A DNA stretch of 64,000 nucleotides from Microbacterium sp. NC79 (GTDB lineage: Bacteria > Actinomycetota > Actinomycetes > Actinomycetales > Microbacteriaceae): contig NZ_JAHQYI010000001.1 of assembly GCF_019061125.1 (NCBI RefSeq), forward strand, positions 1,178,001 to 1,242,000. The letters are read 5' to 3'. Shown here piece after piece: positions 16,162-24,699 of this stretch (positions are counted from its first letter, which is position 1; every line of letters starts with the position of its first letter). The notes under the pieces were generated by a model, which was given only the letters and a program-made list of their open reading frames with translations, was not told the DNA's origin and made no database searches. Made by a program: the position numbers and the translations under genes.

Positions 16162-16721
16162 TGGCTGGTTCCGTTTTTCCTGTGACGGCTGGTCGTGAAA
16201 AGGGCTATGAGCAGCGCGCGGTTGATGCCTTCCTTGCGCAGGCTCGAGCCGCTTTCGAGCGCCGAGAAGGCGCGCCCGAGGTCACTTCGCAAGCAATCCG
16301 TGAGGTCGCGTTTCCGCTGGCCAAAGAGGGCTACTCGATTGCCCACGTAGACGGCGCACTCGGACGTATTGAAGATGCCTTCGCCGCCCGTGAACGCGAA
16401 GCTGCGATGCGACGCGAAGGCGCACGGGTGTGGGTGGATCAGGCGCGGGAAGCCGCGCAGGACATTCTGGTGCATCTCGCGCGTCCCAAGAAGCAACGTT
16501 TCGCACGCACGTCCGTGCTCACCTACGGTTACCGGGTCGATGAGGTCGACATTGTGATGGACAAGCTGACGGCGTTCTTGGAGCGCGGGCATCTTGTCAC
16601 CGTGGAGCAGGTGCGCGCGGCGGCATTCCGCATGCAGCGACGTGGATATCGCGAAGAGCAGGTCGATGCTCTGCTTGATGCCGTTGTCGACGTCATGCTG
16701 GCGGTCACGCCCACACGCTGA
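16161..16721 (+). CDS. DivIVA-motif repeat protein
   Basis: A 186-residue soluble protein. ATG at 16161 overlaps the cdsA stop by one base. The motif GY-x4-VD-x-(F/A/L)L, the signature of the DivIVA/Wag31 N-terminal domain, occurs four times: GYEQRAVDAFL near residue 15, GYSIAHVDGAL near 60, GYRVDEVDIVM near 125 and GYREEQVDALL near 165. Two Ala/Glu/Arg-rich helices likely to form coiled coil lie between pairs. In DivIVA this motif binds curved membranes. Lacking the long C-terminal coiled coil, this is not a full DivIVA; it resembles small 'DivIVA domain repeat' proteins of actinobacteria. Coupling to cdsA suggests a membrane-related role, which is inference. Confidence 0.75.
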   Translation: MAGSVFPVTAGREKGYEQRAVDAFLAQARAAFERREGAPEVTSQAIREVAFPLAKEGYSIAHVDGALGRIEDAFAAREREAAMRREGARVWVDQAREAAQDILVHLARPKKQRFARTSVLTYGYRVDEVDIVMDKLTAFLERGHLVTVEQVRAAAFRMQRRGYREEQVDALLDAVVDVMLAVTPTR

Positions 16722-16744
16722 TGGCTTGTTCAGGTAGGCGTGGG

Positions 16745-16750
16745 TAGACT
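16745..16750 (+). promoter_or_regulatory. TAGACT -10 element before the SLT-domain gene
   Basis: TAGACT lies 9 bases before the GTG at 16760, so transcription should start within about 1-3 bases of the start codon. Confidence 0.5.
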
Positions 16751-16759
16751 GAGAACACT

Positions 16760-17461
16760 GTGACCCATCGCAAAGACCTCCGAACGAACCGCGCTTCCCA
16801 GAGTGTTGACGTGCAGTTCACGCCGCGGCCTCGCCCAACGACGGCCGTGAAGCCCTCCCGTAAGCGCGCCCTTGCGTCGATGTTTGCGGTTATGGGTGTC
16901 GTCGCCTTTGGCGGCGCATTCGCGATTCCCGCAGGCGCAGCTCTCGCCGGTTCCGCACCCGTAGCGCAACCCGCAGACTCGTCGCTTTACGATGCCGCTG
17001 TCGCCGGTGCGCAACAGATGACCGTTGATGACGTGGTGGTTGTCGCCGCGATGGATCGCTCCAGCAGCTCTTATGAGGCGTACGTCACACCAACGCCAAC
17101 CCCGACACCGACCCCCACGAAGTCCGAGTCTCGGAGCTCGTCATCGGACTCGGGCTCAAGTTATTCGCCGCCGTCATACTCCGGTGGTGGCTCGAAGGAA
17201 GACTGGCTGGCAGCCGCAGGCATCGCATCAGGCGACTGGGGCTACGTCGACTACATTGTGAGCCGCGAGAGCGGATGGAACCCCAACGCCACGAACTCAA
17301 GCTCGGGCGCATGTGGTCTCGTGCAGATTTATCCGTGCAGCAAGGTAGACAACGGGTACGACCCTGTCCAGAACCTCTCATGGGCCAACGGCTACGCTAC
17401 CGGCCGCTACGGTAGCTGGGCTGGCGCCTACGAGTTCTGGATCAACAACCACTGGTGGTAA
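16760..17461 (+). CDS. Secreted protein with C-terminal transglycosylase-like (SLT/lysozyme-like) domain
   Basis: A 233-residue exported protein. A basic N-terminus of about 35 residues precedes a hydrophobic signal or anchor segment (about 37-62, ending AGAALAG). Then come an Ala/Val-rich stretch, a Thr-Pro repeat and a Ser/Gly-rich linker to about residue 150. The last 80 residues form an SLT-type domain: IVSRESGWNPNATN contains the expected catalytic Glu, followed by GACGLVQIYP and WANGYATGRYGSWAGAYEFW. It probably cleaves peptidoglycan glycan strands outside the membrane. The start is GTG at 16760. Confidence 0.85.
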   Translation: MTHRKDLRTNRASQSVDVQFTPRPRPTTAVKPSRKRALASMFAVMGVVAFGGAFAIPAGAALAGSAPVAQPADSSLYDAAVAGAQQMTVDDVVVVAAMDRSSSSYEAYVTPTPTPTPTPTKSESRSSSSDSGSSYSPPSYSGGGSKEDWLAAAGIASGDWGYVDYIVSRESGWNPNATNSSSGACGLVQIYPCSKVDNGYDPVQNLSWANGYATGRYGSWAGAYEFWINNHWW

Positions 17462-17470
17462 TCGGCCACT

Positions 17471-17755
17471 ATGCCTCGCTCTAATCGCCGTCGTCGCGAA
17501 AACACGGACGACGATTCATTCGAACGCTTTCTTGGCGGTATGAAACGCACCGAAAGCCGGCGCGGCCTGGAATATTACGTACAGCCGGTATCACCGGCCA
17601 AAGCGCTCAAGGAATACACCTGCCCTGGGTGTTCGCAGACGGTTCCGCTGGGCATCGCCCACCTGGTTGTGTGGCGCGCGGATGGCATCATGGGCGATGC
17701 GGCAGACCTCGCTGCACGCCGACACTGGCACACCCACTGTTGGAGGATGAGTTGA
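17471..17755 (+). CDS. Small conserved protein with a Cys/His cluster
   Basis: A 94-residue hydrophilic protein of unknown function. The N-terminal 25 residues are very basic and polar. The middle has YTCPGCSQTVPLG, and the end has RRHWHTHCW. Two Cys in CxxC with a later His/Cys group suggest a small zinc site. Similar short proteins occur in many actinobacteria next to an alpha/beta hydrolase, as here. The hydrolase start overlaps this stop by 3 bases, so the two are co-translated. Confidence 0.7.
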   Translation: MPRSNRRRRENTDDDSFERFLGGMKRTESRRGLEYYVQPVSPAKALKEYTCPGCSQTVPLGIAHLVVWRADGIMGDAADLAARRHWHTHCWRMS

Positions 17756-18465
17756 CCGAAATTCGGGGCCCACGGGAGCTTCCTGCCCGCCGAGAAGACA
17801 TTGAGCTGCACACGGCTGATGGTCTTACTCTCGTTGGCGAACTCGCGCTTCCGCTGTACGCCGAGCCGGTCGCGACGCTTGTGACGCTGCACCCGTTGCC
17901 CACGCACGGCGGCTTCATGGATTCGCATATCCTCCGCAAGGCAGCCGCGCGGCTTCCCGCACTCGCTGACCTCGCCGTACTGCGGTTTAACACCCGCGGA
18001 ACCACGTCGCCGCGTGGAACCAGTGAGGGTGCGTTCGATGGTGGTGTGGCTGAAGAACATGATGTCGCTGCGGCGATGCAGTTTGTCGCAGATCGCGCTC
18101 TTCCTAACCCCTGGCTCGTTGGCTGGTCTTTCGGTACGGAACTTGCGCTGAAGTATGGCCGCTCGCACGCGATCAACGGCGCCATTTTGCTTTCGCCTCC
18201 GCTGCACCGTGCCAGGGCAGATGAGGTGGCGATGTGGGCAGGAGATCAGCGCCGGCTGGTCGCCCTCATTCCTGAGCACGACGACTACCTCAAGCCCGCT
18301 GAGGCTGCCGAACGTTTCGCATCGGTTCCGACGATCGAACTGATCAATGTCGCCGAAGGCAAACACCTGTGGGTGGGTGAGACGCAGACCAGGCGCGTCC
18401 TCGATGAGATCGTTCGCACCGTGAATCCGGCCGCACTGCCGCTGCCGACCGAGTGGACTGAGTAA
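17752..18465 (+). CDS. Alpha/beta hydrolase
   Basis: A 237-residue cytoplasmic hydrolase. TTG at 17752 is chosen because it follows TGGAGGATGAG at correct spacing and overlaps the previous stop; the longer open frame from 17629 runs through the previous gene. The fold is visible as HPLPTHGGFMD (oxyanion region), RFNTRGTTSPRG, the nucleophile elbow GWSFGTEL, then PEHDDYLKP with the likely Asp and GKHLWVGE with the likely His. It resembles the YpfH/CocE-like short serine hydrolases. The substrate is unknown. Confidence 0.85.
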   Translation: MTEIRGPRELPARREDIELHTADGLTLVGELALPLYAEPVATLVTLHPLPTHGGFMDSHILRKAAARLPALADLAVLRFNTRGTTSPRGTSEGAFDGGVAEEHDVAAAMQFVADRALPNPWLVGWSFGTELALKYGRSHAINGAILLSPPLHRARADEVAMWAGDQRRLVALIPEHDDYLKPAEAAERFASVPTIELINVAEGKHLWVGETQTRRVLDEIVRTVNPAALPLPTEWTE

Positions 18466-18467
18466 GC

Positions 18468-19526
18468 TCAGCGCTCGTTTTGTTGCGGGATGATCACCTG
18501 GCGGTAGATGATCAGGATGCTCGCCGCCACCGGGATAGCGATCAGCGCACCAAGCAGGCCGAGGAGTGCGGCGCCAGCAAGCGCGGCGATCACGACGACC
18601 GCACCGGGCACAGACACCGCGCGGTTCATGATGCGTGGTGAGAGGAAGTACGCTTCCACCTGCATGTAGATGAAGTAATAGATCGCCGCCGCGATCGCCG
18701 CTTGCACGGAGCCAACCTCGGGGATGAGGCAAGCGAGAACGATCAGGATCGATCCGGTCAGGGTACCCACGAGCGGAATCAGGCTGGAGAAGAAGGCGAC
18801 AACGGCAAGCACCGTGGCGAATGGCGCTTCAATGATGTTGAGATAGATGAACGACAGAATGCCGTTGATCATGCCGAGGCTGACCTGTCCGATGACGTAG
18901 TAGCCCACCGAGTCGGTGATCTGGTCGCTGAGGTCGGCGAAGCGTTCGCGCTTGGACGCCGGAACCAGCTGGTTGACGGCTGCCTTGAGATGTGGGGTTG
19001 AGGCGGTCAGATAGATCGTCAATATGAGCACGATGAACGCGCCGGTCACACCGCCCAAGATATTGAGACTGAACTGCCACACTTCGCTCGCGTAGTCCTG
19101 AATGTTGCTGAGGACGAAGCTCTGCGCCTCTTTGAAGACGAGCTCCACGTCGAAGTTCGGCAGGCGCTCCTTTGCCCACGCGAGGAAGTCCTCGTAGGCA
19201 CCCTGCTGGTTGAGCTGGTTAATGAGGCTCGTGACCTGTTTTACGAGCTGAGAGATCTGCTCGACGATGATCGGCAAGACGATCAACACGACGCCGACGA
19301 AGAGGCCGAGAATTCCCATCACCGTCAGCGTGACGGCCAGCCAACGGGGGAGGCCGCGGCGTTCGAAGAACGACACCACGGGGTCAAGACCAAGGCTCAA
19401 GAACAGCGCGGTGCCCACATAGAGCAGGATCGTCGAGAGCCCCTGCACCGCCAAGATAATGAGCAGGCCAACGCCGACGCCCAAGGTGGCAACCAGGGCA
19501 GTGCGGAAGGGATTGTGAATCTTCAC
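18468..19526 (-). CDS. AI-2E family transporter (membrane permease)
   Basis: A 352-residue polytopic protein of the AI-2E/PerM family (7-8 transmembrane segments), whose members export autoinducer-2 or other small molecules or exchange ions. GTG at 19526 is preferred because GAGGAG precedes it at good spacing; an ATG at 19538 is also in frame. Landmarks are the two N-terminal hydrophobic segments, an extracytoplasmic helical region around residues 110-150 and the conserved C-terminal part (LIPLVGTLTGSI, SPRIMNRAVSVPG, LGALIAIPVAA). It is convergent with the hydrolase gene, with 2 bases between stops. Confidence 0.88.
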   Translation of the reverse strand: MKIHNPFRTALVATLGVGVGLLIILAVQGLSTILLYVGTALFLSLGLDPVVSFFERRGLPRWLAVTLTVMGILGLFVGVVLIVLPIIVEQISQLVKQVTSLINQLNQQGAYEDFLAWAKERLPNFDVELVFKEAQSFVLSNIQDYASEVWQFSLNILGGVTGAFIVLILTIYLTASTPHLKAAVNQLVPASKRERFADLSDQITDSVGYYVIGQVSLGMINGILSFIYLNIIEAPFATVLAVVAFFSSLIPLVGTLTGSILIVLACLIPEVGSVQAAIAAAIYYFIYMQVEAYFLSPRIMNRAVSVPGAVVVIAALAGAALLGLLGALIAIPVAASILIIYRQVIIPQQNER

Positions 19527-19681
19527 CGGACTCCTCATAGAACTCAGCCAAGAGTAGCCCGATCAGCACTCTTCAGCCGGATGCTTGCGCATGTCGGGGC
19601 AACTTTCAGTCATGTTCGCTAACCTGAAATGTCGAGAATGAAGCGGCCGGCGTTTGGCGTGGCCGCGGAGGAGTCCATTTC

Positions 19682-21532
19682 GTGCGATTTTTATTGGCCG
19701 TTGTGTCGTTCTGCCTGGCGCTTTTGTGCGCCGCGGTTGGAGTCGGCCAGCGCACCCTGTGGCTCGGCCCGAACAGCCACCAAGAGCAGTTTCCTGTCGA
19801 AGCGAGTGAGAAGTACACCCTGGTTGACGCTGCGGTGCTTGGATACCTCCCCGGCGGGCAGACGCTCATCGCGCGTGGCGAAGGCGATCTGTTTGCGGCA
19901 TACGGTCGTACAAGCGACATGGTTGCGTGGCTTGCCGATGCGTCGTACAACCACGTTGTGATTGACAAGGTTGACGGAGAGAAGAAGATCGTCTCGACCG
20001 TTGTCGACGCGGTTGTCGTCCCGGAAGAAGAAGCCGAGCCCACCGAGGAAGTGCCCGCAGAAGAGGCACCCGCAGAGGGCGAAACCCAGGACGTGCCTGG
20101 GCGCAACCCAGCTGGTTCCGACCTCTGGATAGCCGAGTTCGTCGACACTGACTCCCTCATCCAGACCTTCAACCTGCCGAGCGACATGAGCGTTCTCATC
20201 TCGGCAGACGGAACCAAACCAGCGCCAGCTGACATCTCGGCCAAATGGACTCTCGACAACACGACGCCGATGGCAGGACCTCTCATGGTGGCGGGCGGCA
20301 TCTTCGCGCTGATTGGTGTTGTGCTTTACATCCTCGGTATCCGTCACATGCGACGTAAGCGCGGCCCGCGTCGTCGCGGACTCCCGCCGCTCCCCGTCAC
20401 GGAACCACTGAGCCTGGCCGAAATTGAAGAGGCGGAAGGTAAGGGTGTGATTTCTTCGACTCCGGAGAAGACCGAGCGTCGCGCGCTCGTGGCGCTGCCG
20501 CTTTTCCTCGTTTCTGCGCTCGTGCTCTCCGGGTGCTCGCCCGATGTATGGCCGCAAACCGGAGACCAAACTCCGACTCCGACACCGACCCCGACGGTGA
20601 TCGCTCCTGAGGGTCAGAAAGCACCGGTCTTGTTGGAATCGCAAGCTACTCGCGTTCTGACCGAAATTTCGGAGGCAGCAGCTGCTGCTGACAGCAGCCT
20701 CGACGCCGCGGTCGCCGGTGAGCGCCTGAGTGGACCCGTGCTTGAGGCGCGCTCGGTTAATTACACGCTTCGTGCGGCGATCGCTGAGTACGCCGCACCG
20801 TCGGCTGTTCCCGCAAACTGGACCATCCTGCTGCCACAGGCTGCTGACACCTGGCCACGCTCCTTCCTGGCGATCTATAAGGATGATGCCGACACGACGA
20901 TTCCGCCTGTCATCATGATGGCGACACAGGCCACACCGTGGGACAACTACAAGCTCATATATGCCGGTCAGATGGAGGCGGCAGCGGTGGTTCCCGGGCT
21001 TGCCCCGGCAAACATTGGTGCCACCCTTGTAAACCCTGACAACCAGTTCCTGCTGGTTCCGCCGCAGGATCTCGCCGCCATGTACGTCGACATCATCGAG
21101 AACGGTGAAAACAGCGAATACGCCGAAATCTACGATCTTGCTGGCGACCAGTTCCGCGGCCAGCTTCTGACGAAGCGCCAGGAGAGCCTCGACGCGTTTA
21201 ACCAGACCGCCGCAGGAACCGGTGAGATGACGTTTGCTTCCGAACCGGGTGCGGAAGCCCCCGTCGCGTTGGCAACACTGGACAGCGGCGCCATCGTCGC
21301 GGTCACCGTCAATGACACCGAGTCGCCGCGGTCGATCAACACGGACGCCGTGATTCGCATCGGTGAAAACCCGGTGCTGACCACGCTCACCGGCGTCACC
21401 GAGGCCGCAACAGGCTTCAAGACGACGTACGGCAACCAGCTCTTCTTCTACGTTCCTGCACAGGGTTCTACCGAGCAGATTCGTCTGCTCGGCTACTCCT
21501 CGTCCATCCTGAAGTCTGAGGTTCTTCCATGA
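19682..21532 (+). CDS. Large membrane-anchored protein of unknown function with an internal lipobox-like segment
   Basis: A 616-residue single open frame, GTG at 19682 after GGAGGAG. Three hydrophobic segments are visible. Residues 1-22 are a signal or anchor, 200-221 are followed by a strongly basic stretch (RHMRRKRGPRRRG, expected inside), and about 268-285 end in LVLSGC, which looks like a lipoprotein lipobox with Cys285. Between them lie an extracytoplasmic domain with an acidic Pro/Glu linker (about 112-135) and a cytoplasmic linker. The last 330 residues begin with a Thr-Pro repeat, as lipoproteins do after their Cys. The layout looks like a membrane protein fused to a lipoprotein. I do not recognise a named family. 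Its stop overlaps the ybbN-like start by 4 bases. Confidence 0.75.
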   Translation: MRFLLAVVSFCLALLCAAVGVGQRTLWLGPNSHQEQFPVEASEKYTLVDAAVLGYLPGGQTLIARGEGDLFAAYGRTSDMVAWLADASYNHVVIDKVDGEKKIVSTVVDAVVVPEEEAEPTEEVPAEEAPAEGETQDVPGRNPAGSDLWIAEFVDTDSLIQTFNLPSDMSVLISADGTKPAPADISAKWTLDNTTPMAGPLMVAGGIFALIGVVLYILGIRHMRRKRGPRRRGLPPLPVTEPLSLAEIEEAEGKGVISSTPEKTERRALVALPLFLVSALVLSGCSPDVWPQTGDQTPTPTPTPTVIAPEGQKAPVLLESQATRVLTEISEAAAAADSSLDAAVAGERLSGPVLEARSVNYTLRAAIAEYAAPSAVPANWTILLPQAADTWPRSFLAIYKDDADTTIPPVIMMATQATPWDNYKLIYAGQMEAAAVVPGLAPANIGATLVNPDNQFLLVPPQDLAAMYVDIIENGENSEYAEIYDLAGDQFRGQLLTKRQESLDAFNQTAAGTGEMTFASEPGAEAPVALATLDSGAIVAVTVNDTESPRSINTDAVIRIGENPVLTTLTGVTEAATGFKTTYGNQLFFYVPAQGSTEQIRLLGYSSSILKSEVLP

Positions 21533-22452
21533 GTGATCAAGCCCCCGGAGCCGTCTTGCGCGGAGCCGTCGACCTGTCCAGCCTCCGTAACCGCTCGAAC
21601 CAGCCTGCGACGTCTGCAGCGGAAAACTCCGGTGCGCCCTCGTACATCGTGGATATCACGGATGCGACGTTCCAACAGGTTTTGGAGATTAGCCGCGGAG
21701 TCCCCGTTGTCGTCGACATGTGGGCCGGTCGCAGTGAGGCAAGCACGGAGCTCAGCGCGATCCTCGACAAGGTTGTCACCGAGCTTGCCGGACGTTTGCT
21801 ATTGGCCAAGGTCGAGATCGAGCGCAACCCGCAGATTGCTCAGGCCTTCCGTGCCCAGTCGGTTCCGCTCGTCGTTGCCCTCATCAACGGACAGCCGGTA
21901 CCGCTGTTTTCCGGCGCGACCACTGAAGAGCAGGTACGCGCCACGTTTAACCAGCTGTTTGAGCTCGCCACTCAGCAGGGTGTGACTCAGGTCTTGGGCG
22001 GCGCGAAGGCCGATGATGAAGAGCAAACGGAACCAGAGCTTCCGCCCCTGCATCAGGAGGCTTTCGTCGCGATCGAAGCGGGCGACTACGCCGTCGCCAT
22101 CGAGGCATACGAGAAGGCGCTCGCTGAGAACCCGCGTGATGAAGAAGCGCGTGCTGGCCTTGGCCAGGTGAAGCTTCTGCACCGTGCACAGAGCCTCAAC
22201 CTGCAGGAAGCTCGTGCTGCTGCTGCCGCGAACCGGCTTGACGTGCAGGCGCAGTTGAACATCGCCGATCTTGATCTCGCCGGTGGACACGTTGACGACG
22301 CTTTTGGGCGCCTGCTCGACCTGTTCGCTGAACTGCCAGCCGATGAGCGAACTCCGGTGCGCGAGCGCCTCCTCGAGCTGTTTGGCCTTGTCGGGGATGC
22401 GGACGCCCGCGTCATCCGCGCACGCAGCCGGTTGACGTCGCTTCTGTTCTAA
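21529..22452 (+). CDS. YbbN/CnoX-like thioredoxin-fold protein with TPR-like C-terminus
   Basis: A 307-residue co-chaperone-like protein. After a 40-residue leader, residues 45-145 form a thioredoxin fold (VPVVVDMWAGRSEAS, AKVEIERNPQIAQAFRAQSVP), but the CxxC active site is replaced, so it cannot act as a classical dithiol reductase. From about residue 165 the sequence is helical with TPR-type repeats (YAVAIEAYEKALAENPRDEEARAGLGQ). This arrangement matches E. coli YbbN (CnoX), a holdase that also lacks the redox motif. ATGA overlap with the previous gene indicates coupling. Confidence 0.85.
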   Translation: MSDQAPGAVLRGAVDLSSLRNRSNQPATSAAENSGAPSYIVDITDATFQQVLEISRGVPVVVDMWAGRSEASTELSAILDKVVTELAGRLLLAKVEIERNPQIAQAFRAQSVPLVVALINGQPVPLFSGATTEEQVRATFNQLFELATQQGVTQVLGGAKADDEEQTEPELPPLHQEAFVAIEAGDYAVAIEAYEKALAENPRDEEARAGLGQVKLLHRAQSLNLQEARAAAAANRLDVQAQLNIADLDLAGGHVDDAFGRLLDLFAELPADERTPVRERLLELFGLVGDADARVIRARSRLTSLLF

Positions 22453-22482
22453 GGCTCTGGGGCCGGTCACGGCCTGTCACCG

Positions 22483-22512
22483 CGGGCGCTCTCCTCTCGA
22501 GGGGAGCGCCCG
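22483..22512. terminator. Bidirectional terminator between the ybbN-like gene and glgB
   Basis: CGGGCGCTCTCC (22483-22494) pairs with GGGGAGCGCCCG (22501-22512), with one G-T pair and a 6-base loop, followed by GGTTTTGG. It lies between convergent genes. Confidence 0.75.
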
Positions 22513-22560
22513 ACTGGTTTTGGCCGTGAAACGCTTCAGGCGAAACGCGTCGGCTGAAGC

Positions 22561-24699
22561 CTACTTCTCCGGTCGCTTTCCGCCGTAGCGCAACCAAAGG
22601 GTTCCGAGCGGTGGCAATGTCACGTACGCGCGCCCATTCTCATCAGCGCCAACGGCACCGAAGTTGCCGATCCCGTCGCCGCCGTACGTCGTCGCATCGG
22701 AGTTCAGCACTTCGTACCACGCGCCACCGTGGGGCAGGTCAAGGGCGAGCTGCGCAATAGTCACTCCGGAGAAGTTGGAAACGCTCACGACCGTGCCATG
22801 CGTCGTGATGCGGGCGAACGCGATGACATCAGGGTTCTCGCTCGGCGCTCCCAGCAACCGAAACGCTGTGGCATCGCTATCGCGAAGCCACAGCGCGTCG
22901 AGCTCGCGGTACGTGCGGTTCAGATCGCCGATGAAGCCGGCGAGCTTTTGGTGCGCGGGCTGCTCGAGCAAATACCAATCAATCGCACGCGCCTCAGACC
23001 ACTCCGACATCTGCCCGAATTCTTGCCCCATGAACAGGAGCTGTTTGCCAGGGTGTGCCCACATGTAGGCCAGGTAGCCGCGGGTTCCGGCGAGCTGTTG
23101 TTCGTGCGAGCCTGGCATGCGTGTCAGAAGCGTGCCTTTGCCGTGCACAACTTCATCGTGGCTAATGGGCAGGACGAAGTTCTCGCTGAACGCGTAGGCG
23201 AACGAGAAGGTCATATCGCTGTGATGGTGACTGCGGTACATCGGATCAACGCCTACGTAACGTAGCGAGTCGTTCATCCAGCCCATGTTCCACTTGAACC
23301 CGAAGCCGAGACCGCCCCGGCTTGTGGGGGCGGTAACGCCGGGGAAACTGGTGGACTCTTCCGCGATCATCGCAATGCCCGGGTGCTTCTTGTAAGCGGT
23401 CGCGTTGACCTCCTGCAGAAACTGAATGGCCTCGAGATTCTCCCTGCCACCATGAACGTTGGGCTCCCACTCGCCGTCTTCGCGGGAGTAGTCGAGGTAC
23501 AACATCGAGGCCACGGCGTCGACGCGGAGACCATCAACGTGGAACTCCTCGATCCAGTACAGCGCGTTTGCGACCAGAAAGCCGCGCACCTCACGGCGAC
23601 CGTAGTCGAAGATGTACGTGCCCCAGTCTTTGTGCTCACCTCGACGCGGGTCGGGGTGCTCGTAGAGGGCTTCTCCGTCGAAACGGCCGAGCGCAAAGGC
23701 ATCCTTAGGGAAGTGCCCGGGTACCCAGTCCATGATCACGCCGATGTCGGCCTGGTGCAGGCGGTCAATAAGGTATCTCAGGTCGTCAGGGCTACCGAAC
23801 CGACTGGTCGGCGCGTAGTAGCCAGACACCTGGTATCCCCAGGAGCCGCCGAACGGGTGCTCAGCGAGCGGCATGAACTCAACGTGGGTAAAGCCGAGCG
23901 ACGTCACATAGGGAATGAGTTCGTCGGCCAGGGTGCGGTAGGTGAGTCCTGGGCGCCAGGAACCAACGTGCAGTTCGTAAATTGCCATGGGTTGCTGAGA
24001 CGGTTCGCGGCGCGCTCGAGCGTTCATCCAATCGCTGTCATGCCATGCGTACGCCGTGTCGGTCACGACGGAGGCGGTGGATGGCGGAACCTCGGCAGCG
24101 CGAGCCATCGGGTCTGCTTTCAGCGCCCAATCGCCACGTTGCGACTGAATCTCGAACTTATACGTGGTTCCGACGCCGAGCGCGGGAATGAACAGCTCCC
24201 AGACGCCGCTGGAGCCGAGCGAACGCATTGCGTGCAGGCGGCCGTCCCAGTGGTTGAACGAACCCACGACGCGCACTGCCCGCGCGCGCGGTGCCCATAC
24301 GGTGAATGAGACACCGTCCACTCCGCCACTGTGCGTAACGTGAGCGCCAAGCACGCGCCACAGTTCTTCGTGCCTGCCTTCGCCAATCAGATGCAGGTCG
24401 AGCTCACCAATTGTCGGCGCGTGTCTGTAGGGGTCATCGGCGCGTGACGTATGACCCGCGTACGTGGATTCGAGCTGGTATGCCGTGGTGCCTGCGGGAA
24501 CGACGCCGTGCCAAATGCCATCGCTCCAGTGGCTGAGCGCAACGCGTGCGCCGTCGTTTAGGACGACAGCGACGGCATCAGCGAGCGGGCGGAGGGCGCG
24601 CACGACAGGCGTGGAACCATTGGTGTGCAGGCCGAGAACCTCATGCGGCGCGTGCCAACGGCCCTCGCCGACGGCCTGGAGAATTTCACTTTCATTCAT
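22561..24699 (-). CDS. glgB: 1,4-alpha-glucan branching enzyme
   Basis: A 712-residue GH13 enzyme that introduces alpha-1,6 branches into alpha-glucan. An N-terminal N1 domain (about 1-95) and a CBM48 (about 100-200) precede the catalytic barrel. Barrel motifs are [27 protein letters not shown] with the nucleophile Asp, AEEST with the acid Glu, and [11 protein letters not shown]. The ATG at 24699 overlaps the glgE stop (ATGA), making it the last gene of glgX-glgE-glgB. In the GlgE pathway, branching acts on the linear glucan made from maltose-1-phosphate. Confidence 0.97.
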   Translation of the reverse strand: MNESEILQAVGEGRWHAPHEVLGLHTNGSTPVVRALRPLADAVAVVLNDGARVALSHWSDGIWHGVVPAGTTAYQLESTYAGHTSRADDPYRHAPTIGELDLHLIGEGRHEELWRVLGAHVTHSGGVDGVSFTVWAPRARAVRVVGSFNHWDGRLHAMRSLGSSGVWELFIPALGVGTTYKFEIQSQRGDWALKADPMARAAEVPPSTASVVTDTAYAWHDSDWMNARARREPSQQPMAIYELHVGSWRPGLTYRTLADELIPYVTSLGFTHVEFMPLAEHPFGGSWGYQVSGYYAPTSRFGSPDDLRYLIDRLHQADIGVIMDWVPGHFPKDAFALGRFDGEALYEHPDPRRGEHKDWGTYIFDYGRREVRGFLVANALYWIEEFHVDGLRVDAVASMLYLDYSREDGEWEPNVHGGRENLEAIQFLQEVNATAYKKHPGIAMIAEESTSFPGVTAPTSRGGLGFGFKWNMGWMNDSLRYVGVDPMYRSHHHSDMTFSFAYAFSENFVLPISHDEVVHGKGTLLTRMPGSHEQQLAGTRGYLAYMWAHPGKQLLFMGQEFGQMSEWSEARAIDWYLLEQPAHQKLAGFIGDLNRTYRELDALWLRDSDATAFRLLGAPSENPDVIAFARITTHGTVVSVSNFSGVTIAQLALDLPHGGAWYEVLNSDATTYGGDGIGNFGAVGADENGRAYVTLPPLGTLWLRYGGKRPEK

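Noticed and set aside
21529..22452. Active thioredoxin
   Set aside because: The CxxC active site is missing and TPR-like repeats follow, so it is annotated as a YbbN-like holdase-type protein.
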